Assembly: GCA_003695215.1 (NCBI GenBank)
Contig: RFIM01000138.1
Location: 1-7,170 of the forward strand
Direction of reading: 5' to 3'
Length of the DNA: 7,170 nt
DNA from: Chloroflexota bacterium
GTDB lineage: Bacteria; Chloroflexota; Anaerolineae; Aggregatilineales; UBA2796
This document shows, piece by piece, positions 1 to 6,373 of the stretch (positions are counted from its first letter, which is position 1; each line of letters begins with the position of its first letter). Position numbers and translations under genes: made by a program. The notes under the pieces are model-generated. The model searched no databases. It saw nothing but the letters and a program-made list of their open reading frames with translations, and had not been told where the DNA came from.

Positions 1-38
1 CAAAAGTCACTACCGCTCGATAGGCCATAAGGATATTT

Positions 39-68
39 TTGAAACGAGCATTAGCTTTAGCTTATAAG
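39..68 (+). promoter_or_regulatory. Predicted sigma-70-type promoter of nrfHA
   Basis: A -35 box TTGAAA (39-44, five of six matches to TTGACA) is followed by an 18-bp spacer and a -10 box TATAAG (63-68, five of six matches to TATAAT). Transcription would begin near 75, leaving a leader of about 70 bases before the nrfH start at 144. The spacer ends in a perfect tandem 6-bp repeat, TTAGCT twice, at 51-62. I saw no FNR-like palindrome (TTGAT-N4-ATCAA). The call rests on consensus matching and position only. Confidence 0.55.
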
Positions 69-131
69 GAGAGCGATCAGGAGGCACTTGAATTACAGCT
101 CGTCGAATGCGCGGAAGGTCACGCCAGTTTC

Positions 132-136
132 AGGAG
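132..136 (+). promoter_or_regulatory. Ribosome binding site that fixes the nrfH start
   Basis: AGGAG sits seven bases upstream of the ATG at 144. The longer in-frame reading from the TTG at 39 has no comparable site and its start codon lies inside the -35 box, so the 144 start is preferred. Confidence 0.75.
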
Positions 137-143
137 ACTCACT

Positions 144-641
144 ATGGATGGAGCGCTATCTGTATCGGAAAAAGCTGAGAGGCAGCGCAGCAAGAGCATT
201 CCCTTGCCGATCATGCTGATCCTCGCAGGCATGCTCGGCTGTATCGTCGGGCTGGGCAGCTTTACCTTTGTGTACGCCAAAGGCTACTCCTACCTGACCG
301 ACGATCCAAACGCTTGCGCCAACTGCCACGTCATGCGCGATGTCTTCACCGCTTGGACGCGCGGAAGCCATCGCAATGTGGCGACGTGCAATGATTGCCA
401 TACGCCGCACGATAGTTTGATCAGCAAGTACTTTTCGAAGGCGCGCAATGGTTTCAACCATGCCTTTGCCTTCACCACAGGCAACTTCCACGAGCCGATT
501 CGCGCTAGCGAATACAACCGCGATATCGCGCGTGAGAATTGCATGTATTGCCATGCCGCTGTGACCAGTCAGATGAGTCACGTTGGCGGCGAAGCGACCG
601 ATTGTCTGGCTTGCCACTCACGGGTAGGGCATGACGAGTGA
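144..641 (+). CDS. nrfH: Cytochrome c nitrite reductase small subunit NrfH, tetraheme menaquinol dehydrogenase
   Basis: NrfH oxidises menaquinol at the membrane and passes electrons to NrfA. The 165-residue protein, close to the usual NrfH length, has a short cytoplasmic N-terminus, one membrane anchor (about residues 19-45) and an outward-facing domain with four heme c motifs: C58-C61-H62, C82-C85-H86, C133-C136-H137 and C154-C157-H158. The first reads CANCHVM; Met64 matches the CxxCHxM feature of NrfH, where Met is an axial ligand of heme 1. His146 and His163 are plausible distal ligands of other hemes. The stretch ISKYFSKARNGF (93-104) resembles the family's quinol-site region. The ATG at 144 is chosen over an in-frame TTG at 39 because of its Shine-Dalgarno site and because the TTG overlaps the promoter. 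nrfA begins 22 bp downstream. Without that neighbour a related NapC/NirT-family protein would be possible; the pairing makes NrfH secure. Confidence 0.93.
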   Translation: MDGALSVSEKAERQRSKSIPLPIMLILAGMLGCIVGLGSFTFVYAKGYSYLTDDPNACANCHVMRDVFTAWTRGSHRNVATCNDCHTPHDSLISKYFSKARNGFNHAFAFTTGNFHEPIRASEYNRDIARENCMYCHAAVTSQMSHVGGEATDCLACHSRVGHDE

Positions 642-663
642 TAGACCAGGAGGCTATTGAGCT

Positions 664-2016
664 ATGAGTACACAACCGTTGAAACGCCGTACGCAATTTC
701 TGTTGCTCACAGGCGCGTTCTTGCTCGGTGGCGTCATCATGGTGGCGCTGGCGCTGCTGCTGTTGAATATCAACACGCGGCAAGTGGAAGGCGCGATCTC
801 GCCAGTGCGCATTGTCGCGATCGCCGAGAACGAAATGGATCCGGCTGTCTGGGGCCAGAACTTCCCGAGCCAGTACCACTCTTTTATGAAGACTCAGATT
901 GATAATATGCCGACTAAATACGGTGGCAGCGAGCCGATCGACAAGCTGGAGAAGTATCCTGTGCTGCGCCGCTTATGGGGCGGCTATCCGTTCAGCGTGG
1001 ACTTCAACGAGGAGCGCGGGCATTACTATGCGCTGATCGATCAAAAACAGACGGCACGCAACCGCGTCGTCAAGGAAGATGGCACGATCACCTACAAACA
1101 GCCTGGCGCTTGCATCAACTGCCATGCTGGCGAAGCCACGATCCTGATCGCTGAGCTAGGCTGGGAGAAATTCAACAGCACGCCCTATGCCGAGCTAGCG
1201 GATCGGCTGCAGCACGGCGGCACTTGCAACGACTGCCACGATCCGAAGACTATGCAGCTGCGCATCTCGCGCCCTGCCTTCATCAACGCCATGGCTGCGC
1301 GCGGCATTGATGTGAGCAACGCCACGCGCCAAGAAATGCGCACCTACGTCTGCGCGCAGTGCCACGTTGAGTATTACTTCGCCGGCGAGCAGAAAATCCT
1401 GACCTTCCCATGGCGCAACGGCACCAACATTGATGAAATTGACCAGTACTACACTGATATCGGCTTCAAGGACTGGACGCATGCTGAGACAGGCGCGCCG
1501 ATGATCAAAATCCAGCACCCTGAGTACGAGCTATACACCACCAGCATCCACTACAAATCCGGCGTCAGCTGCGCTGATTGCCACATGCCTTACGTCCGTG
1601 AAGGCTCGCTCAAGGTCACTGATCACTGGATTCGCTCGCCAATTCACAATATCAACAACGCTTGCCAGACCTGCCATAAGCAAGATGAGCGCGCCTTGCT
1701 TGAGCGCGTCAGCATCATTCAAGAGCGGACAGCTAGCCTGTTGCGCAGCGCTGAAGCTGCCCTTGTGGACGCCATGGACGCGATCAAGGCAGCTAAAGAA
1801 GCAGGCGTGAGCGATGAAGCGCTCAAGGACGCGCTCTGGTTGCATCGCCGTGCCCAAATGCGCTGGGACTTCGTCTTCAGCGAGAACAGCACAGGCTTCC
1901 ACAGCCCACAGGAATCGGCGCGCATTCTGGCTGATGCGGCTAACCTAGCGCGTCAGGCGCAGATCGTCGCCATCAAAGCCATGCTGCCGCAGAAGGTCGA
2001 GGCGCGTGCTCAATAG
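664..2016 (+). CDS. nrfA: Pentaheme cytochrome c nitrite reductase NrfA (ammonia-forming), CxxCH heme-1 variant
   Basis: NrfA reduces nitrite to ammonium with six electrons from NrfH. The 450-residue protein has five heme motifs: C150-C153-H154, C188-C191-H192, C230-C233-H234, C303-C306-H307 and C334-C337-H338. Family signatures are clear: RGHYYAL (118-124), CAQCHVEYYF (230-239) and KIQHPEYELYTTSIH (282-296). By comparison with E. coli and Wolinella NrfA, the active site Arg132, Tyr237 and His285 and the calcium ligands Glu236, Tyr237, Lys282 and Gln284 are all kept; His321, His328 and His413 are candidate distal heme ligands. The unusual point is heme 1, which is CxxCH and not the classic CxxCK, so its proximal ligand should be histidine. 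Residues 11-34 form a hydrophobic segment after KRR with no obvious cleavage site, suggesting a retained anchor. AGGAGG lies 10 bases before the ATG. A long hairpin follows the gene. Confidence 0.96.
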   Translation: MSTQPLKRRTQFLLLTGAFLLGGVIMVALALLLLNINTRQVEGAISPVRIVAIAENEMDPAVWGQNFPSQYHSFMKTQIDNMPTKYGGSEPIDKLEKYPVLRRLWGGYPFSVDFNEERGHYYALIDQKQTARNRVVKEDGTITYKQPGACINCHAGEATILIAELGWEKFNSTPYAELADRLQHGGTCNDCHDPKTMQLRISRPAFINAMAARGIDVSNATRQEMRTYVCAQCHVEYYFAGEQKILTFPWRNGTNIDEIDQYYTDIGFKDWTHAETGAPMIKIQHPEYELYTTSIHYKSGVSCADCHMPYVREGSLKVTDHWIRSPIHNINNACQTCHKQDERALLERVSIIQERTASLLRSAEAALVDAMDAIKAAKEAGVSDEALKDALWLHRRAQMRWDFVFSENSTGFHSPQESARILADAANLARQAQIVAIKAMLPQKVEARAQ

Positions 2017-2027
2017 GCTGTCGTCGA

Positions 2028-2086
2028 AAGCGTTGATAAGTGAAGGACGGCGGCCGCTGTCCTTCACTTATTCAGAAGCAACGCTT
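2028..2086 (+). terminator. Long bulged hairpin after nrfA, probable terminator
   Basis: A perfect 13-bp inverted repeat (ATAAGTGAAGGAC at 2036-2048 with its complement at 2059-2071) can extend inward by G·U, G-C and C-G pairs to a GGCC tetraloop (2052-2055). It also extends outward by a second perfect 8-bp repeat, AAGCGTTG (2028-2035) with CAACGCTT (2079-2086), leaving one 7-base bulge (2072-2078). It starts 12 bases after the nrfA stop. There is no run of T after the stem beyond TTATT, so it is not a textbook intrinsic terminator; it could equally stabilise the 3' end of the nrfHA message. Confidence 0.6.
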
Positions 2087-2219
2087 ATCGCCAAGGCGCA
2101 CGGCTGCTCAATGGCACTTATGAGAGGTGACGCTTGTCAGCGCGACGCGTGATGAACGTCACTACGCAGGCGCAGGGCGCCGTTCTACCATACAAGCGTA
2201 GCTGAATGGAGGGATTGAG
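2087..2219. other. Intergenic stretch ahead of the ccm operon
   Basis: These 133 bases carry no open reading frame of note. TTGTCA at 2134-2139 resembles a -35 box but has no acceptable -10 box at the right distance. A weak GTGACG/CGTCAC pair (2127-2132, 2157-2162) has a 24-base loop. The only firm signal is the Shine-Dalgarno GGAGG at 2208-2212, seven bases before ccmE. The ccm operon must either have a non-consensus promoter here or be reached by read-through past the hairpin. Confidence 0.5.
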
Positions 2220-2753
2220 ATGACCCAGTTGGCTTGGGAAAAGCCTGAAAATGTGCCTGTAGAGGCATCGCCGCAGGGCATTCAGTGGAAATATGTGATC
2301 GGTTTGATCGTGTTGTTCGTCGGCATTGGCTACCTAATCTTGCAAGGCACGGCCAGTGGCGCGCGCTATTTCATCAGCGTGGACGAATTGCTCAAAGGCG
2401 ACTACATCGGCAAGACGGTTCGCATCAGCGGCGCCGTGATCGGCGAGAGCATTCGCTACGATCCGCAGAACCTGATCATCGACTTCACTATCGCCAACAT
2501 TCCATCTGAGACCAACGATCTAGCGCGCACACTCCATGAAGCCGTTCGCGATCCCAAGGCGACGCGCCTGGCAGTCCATGTGCGCGATCAGGTCAAGCCC
2601 GATCTACTGCAAAACGAGGCGCAGGCGATCTTGACGGGCAAGCTGGGCGAGGACGGCATCTTTTACGCTACAGAAGTGCTGCTGAAGTGCCCAAGCCGCT
2701 ACCATGAGATTGCGCCCAATCAAAGCATCGCCGATCCGTCGATCGGGAAGTGA
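2220..2753 (+). CDS. ccmE: Cytochrome c maturation protein CcmE, periplasmic-side heme chaperone, CxxxY type
   Basis: CcmE binds heme covalently on the outer face of the membrane and hands it to the CcmF/H ligation complex. The 177-residue protein has a cytoplasmic N-terminus, one transmembrane anchor (about 24-43) and a small OB-fold-like beta domain: RYFISVDELL (49-58), a GKTVRISGAV strand (64-73) and a C-terminal TGKLGEDGIFYATEVLLK stretch. In E. coli the next residues are H-x3-Y, with the His as the covalent heme ligand. Here the motif is C157-P-S-R-Y161, the CxxxY form known from archaea and Desulfovibrio, in which Cys is the presumed attachment residue. A His follows directly at 162. 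It opens the ccm operon, with GGAGG seven bases before the ATG, and ccmF starts 9 bp after its stop. Confidence 0.93.
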   Translation: MTQLAWEKPENVPVEASPQGIQWKYVIGLIVLFVGIGYLILQGTASGARYFISVDELLKGDYIGKTVRISGAVIGESIRYDPQNLIIDFTIANIPSETNDLARTLHEAVRDPKATRLAVHVRDQVKPDLLQNEAQAILTGKLGEDGIFYATEVLLKCPSRYHEIAPNQSIADPSIGK

Positions 2754-2762
2754 GGCGGGGCA

Positions 2763-4853
2763 ATGTTGGCAGAAGTTGGTTTCATCGCCACTTTCCTCGC
2801 CTTTGGCGCGGCGCTCTACGCGGCCGTCATGGCTTTCTACAGCGTCCGTCAGCGCGATGAGCGCCGCCTCTTGAGTGCGCGCAATGCCGCCTTAGCGACT
2901 GCGCCGCTGATGCTAGTGAGCTTAGGCGCCTTGCTGAGCGCCTTGCTGACTGAGCAATATCAGATCGCGTACGTCTGGAATGTGACCGATCCTAACACGC
3001 CGACGTTCTATCGGATCACGGCGCTCTGGGGTGCGCAAGCGGGCTCGCTGCTCTTTTGGTCAGGCTTGATGAGCGCTTTTGCCTTCGGCGCTATCGCTTT
3101 GAATTGGCAGGCTCAGCGCCGCTTGATGCCGTATGTGATCGCTTACACGATGCTAGTGCTGGCTGCTTTCTTGGCGCTCTCACTGTTCTTTGAGAATCCG
3201 TTCGAGCGCTACTGGATCATGCCCGATGATAGCGTAGCCAAGGGCGTGTTCGCCCTTGGCGGCGCCGTGCCGCCTTCGGCTGTGCGCCTCGCCGAGACAG
3301 CAAACGGGCTGAATCCGCTGTTGCGGCACTTCGGCATGATTGTGCATCCGCCTTTGCTGTACATGGGCTTTGTCGGCTTCATCATTCCGTTCGCCTTCGC
3401 CATGGCGGCGCTCGCCAGCGGCGACCTGAGCAGCAATTGGATCAAGGCGACGCGCCGCTGGACGCTCTTGGCGTGGCTGAGCCTGAGCTTAGGTTTGGTG
3501 CTAGGCGGGCGCTGGGCCTACGATGTTCTGGGCTGGGGCGGTTGGTGGGGCTGGGATCCGGTTGAGAACGCGGCCTTCTTGCCATGGCTGCTCAGCACAG
3601 CCTTCCTGCACAGCGTGATGATCCAAGAGAAGCGCGGCATGCTGAAGGTCTGGAATATGTTCTTGATCTTAGGCACCTTCAGCGCAGTGATTTTCGGCAC
3701 CTTTGCCACGCGCAGCGGCCTGGTCGATAGCGTGCATAGCTTCGCACGCAGCGCCATTGGCTTTCCGCTCTTCTTCTTCTGGTTCGCCATCACAGCTATG
3801 AGCGTCGGCTTGTTGCTGTGGCGTTGGCGGCGCGGCGAGCTGCGCGACGAGCGGCGCTTGCACGGCTGGCTCAGCCGCGAGACGCTCTTCGTGCTGAACA
3901 ACGTCATTTTTGTGATGCTGTTCATCGCCATCTTCTGGGGCAGTTTCGGCGCGCCGATCTTCAGCGAGCTGTTCATGGGCACGACTATCACGCTCGGCAA
4001 GGATTACTTCCTGCAGGTGACGCCGCCGCTCTTCCTGGCTCTGTTCATTCTGATGGGCGTGGCGCCGCTCTCGGCGTGGGGCGCCACAACGCTGCTGCGC
4101 TTGGGCAAGGCGCTGATCGCGCCGTCATTGCTCGCCGCGCTGGTTGTGCTGAGCTTGGCGCTGCTGCAGCCTACCGAGCCGCTCGTGCTGCTGATCTACG
4201 GCCTGATCGCCTTGAGCGGCACAGTCGCGCTTTGGGAGACGGCGCGCGGCGCTGCAGCGCGCCACAAGAGGCTCGGCGAGAATTGGTACACGGCCTTCAC
4301 AGCCTTAATAGCGCGCAATCGGCGGCGCTATGGCGGCTATCTGATCCACCTCAGCATCGCCCTTCTCGGCATCGGTGCTCTGGGCAGCGAGCTTTATCAA
4401 CAAGAGACTCAGCGCACGCTCGCTGTCGGGCAGAGCCTGGAGCTAGGCGGCTACGTCATGCGCTACGATGGCTTCCTAGGCGGGCAGATCGCTGAAGACG
4501 GGCGCATCATGGACATCGCCCAAGTGACTGTGCTGCGCGACGGCCGCGAGGTCGCTCGCTTGCGTCCGCGCCGCGATTTCTATCCGAACGCTGAGGGCAT
4601 GAACACAATGACTATCCCATCAGCGCACAGCACGCTTGAAGGCGATTTCTACGTCCTCTTGGTGGATTGGGAACCAATCAGCGCTCAAAACGCGACCTTC
4701 AAGGTCTTCATCAATCCGCTGATCAACCTAATCTGGTGGAGCAGCTTGCTGCTGATTCTCGGCACGTTGATCGGCATGTATCCCGAAAGGCGAGTTGCAC
4801 TCGCCACAGCCACAGTCGAGCCATCAAGCCAGTTGGCAGGAGCAAAGGCATGA
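2763..4853 (+). CDS. ccmF: Cytochrome c heme lyase subunit CcmF
   Basis: CcmF is the multi-pass membrane core of the system I heme ligation complex; it receives heme from CcmE and attaches it to the reduced CxxCH cysteines of apocytochromes. The 696-residue protein is slightly longer than E. coli CcmF and has about 13-15 hydrophobic segments. The family WWD motif is at 258-269 (W-G-G-W-W-G-W-D-P-V-E-N). The four functional histidines of E. coli CcmF (173, 261, 303, 491) appear as His195 (in VHPPLLYMGF), His283 (FLHSVM), His325 (DSVHSF) and His529 (YLIHLS); the first and third are the heme ligands facing outward, the others ligate the structural heme b. The soluble loop before the last membrane segment holds LRPRRDFYP (600-608). 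The Shine-Dalgarno site is weak (GGCGGGG region). The stop overlaps the ccmH start as ATGA, implying translational coupling. The CxxCK-specific paralogue NrfE is considered less likely, since no CxxCK motif exists in the adjacent NrfA. Confidence 0.95.
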   Translation: MLAEVGFIATFLAFGAALYAAVMAFYSVRQRDERRLLSARNAALATAPLMLVSLGALLSALLTEQYQIAYVWNVTDPNTPTFYRITALWGAQAGSLLFWSGLMSAFAFGAIALNWQAQRRLMPYVIAYTMLVLAAFLALSLFFENPFERYWIMPDDSVAKGVFALGGAVPPSAVRLAETANGLNPLLRHFGMIVHPPLLYMGFVGFIIPFAFAMAALASGDLSSNWIKATRRWTLLAWLSLSLGLVLGGRWAYDVLGWGGWWGWDPVENAAFLPWLLSTAFLHSVMIQEKRGMLKVWNMFLILGTFSAVIFGTFATRSGLVDSVHSFARSAIGFPLFFFWFAITAMSVGLLLWRWRRGELRDERRLHGWLSRETLFVLNNVIFVMLFIAIFWGSFGAPIFSELFMGTTITLGKDYFLQVTPPLFLALFILMGVAPLSAWGATTLLRLGKALIAPSLLAALVVLSLALLQPTEPLVLLIYGLIALSGTVALWETARGAAARHKRLGENWYTAFTALIARNRRRYGGYLIHLSIALLGIGALGSELYQQETQRTLAVGQSLELGGYVMRYDGFLGGQIAEDGRIMDIAQVTVLRDGREVARLRPRRDFYPNAEGMNTMTIPSAHSTLEGDFYVLLVDWEPISAQNATFKVFINPLINLIWWSSLLLILGTLIGMYPERRVALATATVEPSSQLAGAKA

Positions 4854-5368
4854 AGAGTCTGCTGAGAATTTGCTTGAGCCTGATCTTGATCGCCCTGGCG
4901 CTGAGCGCTATTAGCTTGAGCGCCTACGCGCAAGAGGATCCGCGCCGCCCTGTGACCGACGATGAAGTCAACGCGGTCTCAAAGAAGCTGTACTGCCCTG
5001 TCTGCGAGAACATCACGCTGGATGCTTGCGGCACGCTGGCTTGCGCACAATGGCGCGAGGAAGTGCGCCTGTTGCTCAGCGAAGGCAAGACGCCTGAGCA
5101 AGTGATCGCGAATTTTGTGGCGCGCTTTGGCGATCGCGTTGTTGGCACGCCTGTTGATCCGACGCTGCGCGCCCTGGCACTTCTGACGCCCTGGCTGCTG
5201 AGCGCGTTAGTGCTGCTCGGCACAGGTGTGCTCTTCTTCCGTTGGCGCCGCGAAGGCGTTTCGGATGTGCCCAAGGCCAAAACTGTTCAGCCGAGCGCGC
5301 CTGCGCCAAGGCGTACCTATGAAGACTATCGCGCGCGCCTTGAAGCCGATCTAGCGGCGCGCCGTTGA
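4850..5368 (+). CDS. ccmH: CcmH/CycL-type thiol oxidoreductase subunit of the heme ligation complex, four-cysteine variant
   Basis: CcmH keeps apocytochrome heme-binding cysteines reduced and works with CcmF. The 172-residue protein has a signal peptide (about 1-27, ending AYA before QED), a helical domain with LYCPVCEN (47-54; redox Cys49 and Cys52) and the family's following helix region (AQWREEVRLLLSEGKTPEQV, 66-85), then a transmembrane segment (about 108-130) and a charged cytoplasmic tail. Classic CcmH has a serine where this protein has Cys60, and a further Cys65 follows, giving C-x2-C-x7-C-x4-C. There is no C-terminal TPR (CcmI-like) domain, unlike E. coli CcmH; the length matches the short CcmH/CycL class. 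The start at 4850 has AGGAG (4838-4842) seven bases upstream and overlaps the ccmF stop by four bases. A longer in-frame reading from 4667 lies inside ccmF and is rejected. Confidence 0.93.
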   Translation: MKSLLRICLSLILIALALSAISLSAYAQEDPRRPVTDDEVNAVSKKLYCPVCENITLDACGTLACAQWREEVRLLLSEGKTPEQVIANFVARFGDRVVGTPVDPTLRALALLTPWLLSALVLLGTGVLFFRWRREGVSDVPKAKTVQPSAPAPRRTYEDYRARLEADLAARR

Positions 5369-5383
5369 CCGAGGAGTGACGTA

Positions 5384-5968
5384 ATGACCGAAATGCAGAT
5401 TGCCCAACCTGAGATGGCTACTGAGGCTGAAGCTGCACCTGCCCAACGCGGCGCCAACATTGTGACCGTCTTCGCTGCGCTGATCCTGACCGCCTTGGCG
5501 CTGATCTTCGGCTTAGGCTTGCGCCATCAGCAGCAAACACAACCGACCGAGGGCCTGGCGCCGCTCTTCACCTTGCAAACACTTGACGGCCAGGAAATTG
5601 CGCTAGAATCGCTGCGCGGCAAGGTGGTGGTGATCAACTTCTGGGCCAGTTGGTGCGGCCCGTGCCGCGATGAAGCCGCTGAGCTTGAAGCTGTCTGGCA
5701 GCAATATAAGGATAAAGACGTCGTCTTTCTCGGCATCGCCTACACCGATACCGAGCGCAACGCCCAAGCCTATCTCAAAGAATTCGGCATCACCTATCCG
5801 AACGGATTGGACTACAAGACCAAAATCTCAGCGCAGTATCGCATCACAGGCGTGCCGGAGACGTTCATCGTTGACCGCACAGGTCACATCAGCGAGTTCG
5901 TGATGGTGCCGCTCAAACGCGCGCAGCTGAGCGCTATGATCGAGCGCGCTTTGGCGAAAGGAATGTGA
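5384..5968 (+). CDS. ccmG: Membrane-anchored thioredoxin-like protein CcmG/ResA (DsbE family)
   Basis: This is a membrane-tethered thiol-disulfide reductase that supplies reducing power to CcmH or directly to apocytochrome c. The 194-residue protein has a 24-residue cytoplasmic stretch, one transmembrane helix (about 25-46), and a thioredoxin fold of the TlpA/ResA/DsbE type: PLFTLQTLDGQEIALESLRG (60-79), then VVINFWASWCGPC with redox Cys91 and Cys94, Glu97 in the position of the ResA-type acidic residue, and the cis-proline loop TGVPETFIVD with Pro158. GAGGAG (5371-5376) sits seven bases before the ATG; an alternative ATG is codon 4. It begins 15 bp after ccmH and the CcmI-like gene begins 2 bp after its stop, so the role in the Ccm pathway is well supported. 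ResA and CcmG cannot be told apart on sequence alone; CcmG is favoured by the operon. Confidence 0.92.
   Translation: MTEMQIAQPEMATEAEAAPAQRGANIVTVFAALILTALALIFGLGLRHQQQTQPTEGLAPLFTLQTLDGQEIALESLRGKVVVINFWASWCGPCRDEAAELEAVWQQYKDKDVVFLGIAYTDTERNAQAYLKEFGITYPNGLDYKTKISAQYRITGVPETFIVDRTGHISEFVMVPLKRAQLSAMIERALAKGM
5957..5962 (+). promoter_or_regulatory. Ribosome binding site that decides the CcmI-like start
   Basis: AAAGGA at 5957-5962 stands eight bases from the ATG at 5971 but only two bases from the in-frame GTG at 5965. Two bases is too close for normal initiation, so the ATG is preferred and the gene does not overlap ccmG. Confidence 0.6.
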
Positions 5969-5970
5969 AC

Positions 5971-6354
5971 ATGAGCCTCGAAGCACTGGCTCTCAGCCTA
6001 GCGCTGATCGTCGCCTTGCTTTTATGGATCGCTGCGCCGCTGTTGCGCCATGGCTCGCGCTTTGCCGAACACGCCGATGTCGTGTTGACCGAGCGCCTGC
6101 AACAGCACTATGAGCGCGTCTTGAGCGCCCTGCGCGACCTTGAAGAAGATTACAGCCTCGGCAAGCTCAGCCAAGCGCGCTATCAGGCTGAGCGCGAACA
6201 CTGGATCGCGCAGGGTGTTGAAGTCCTGGCAGAGCTGGATCGAATCGGCGCTTTTGAGACAGCCGATCGGACAGCGGCTGAGTTGGACGCAGCTGTGGAT
6301 CGGCAAATTGAGCAGGCTGTTGCGGCTTATCGCAAGGCGCACAAATTGGCATGA
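5971..6354 (+). CDS. Short CcmI-like membrane protein (CcmI N-terminal region only)
   Basis: The 127-residue protein has one N-terminal transmembrane helix (about 5-25), then a long charged helical region. Residues 43-76 (QLQQ-like start through LRDLEEDYSLGKLSQARYQ) follow the pattern of the cytoplasmic loop of CcmI, where a heptad-rich segment contains a D-L/E-D-Y-x-L-G-K-L-S-x-x-x-Y element. Full CcmI has a second membrane helix and a C-terminal TPR domain that binds apocytochrome c tails; both are absent and the reading frame ends normally, so this is a short form and not a broken gene. Two further helices rich in Ala, Glu and Arg (81-127) may form a coiled coil. In CcmI the N-terminal half is the part tied to CcmF/CcmH function, which fits the position after ccmG. 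An in-frame GTG at 5965 would add two residues. The CcmI assignment is by pattern and context, so it is moderately sure. Confidence 0.65.
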   Translation: MSLEALALSLALIVALLLWIAAPLLRHGSRFAEHADVVLTERLQQHYERVLSALRDLEEDYSLGKLSQARYQAEREHWIAQGVEVLAELDRIGAFETADRTAAELDAAVDRQIEQAVAAYRKAHKLA

Positions 6355-6373
6355 CGCGGAGAACGACAGCGCC

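Noticed and set aside
39..143. N-terminal extension of NrfH from a TTG start
   Set aside because: The extension is not NrfH-like, lacks a Shine-Dalgarno site, and overlaps the predicted -35 and -10 boxes; the ATG at 144 has AGGAG at ideal spacing.
2134..2162. Possible promoter for the ccm operon (TTGTCA as -35)
   Set aside because: No sequence near TATAAT occurs at 16-19 bp from it; TACCAT further down has no matching -35 box.
2127..2162. GTGACG/CGTCAC inverted pair as an operator or riboswitch stem
   Set aside because: Only six pairs around a 24-base loop, easily expected by chance in this composition.
3518..4000. Long minus-strand open frames opposite nrfH, nrfA, ccmF, ccmH and others
   Set aside because: They are antisense shadows of conserved + strand genes, with no recognisable domains or plausible start signals.
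3818..4495. 225-residue + strand open frame inside ccmF
   Set aside because: Its product is Arg/Ala-rich low-complexity sequence typical of an off-frame reading of GC-rich DNA, and it lies wholly within the well-supported ccmF.
4667..4849. Upstream extension of CcmH inside the ccmF end
   Set aside because: It would precede and bury the clear signal peptide beginning at 4850, where AGGAG and the ATGA overlap mark the real start.
4850..5368. Assignment as NrfF, the NrfA-specific CcmH paralogue
   Set aside because: The adjacent NrfA has no CxxCK heme to need it, and the operon is a general ccmEFHG set.
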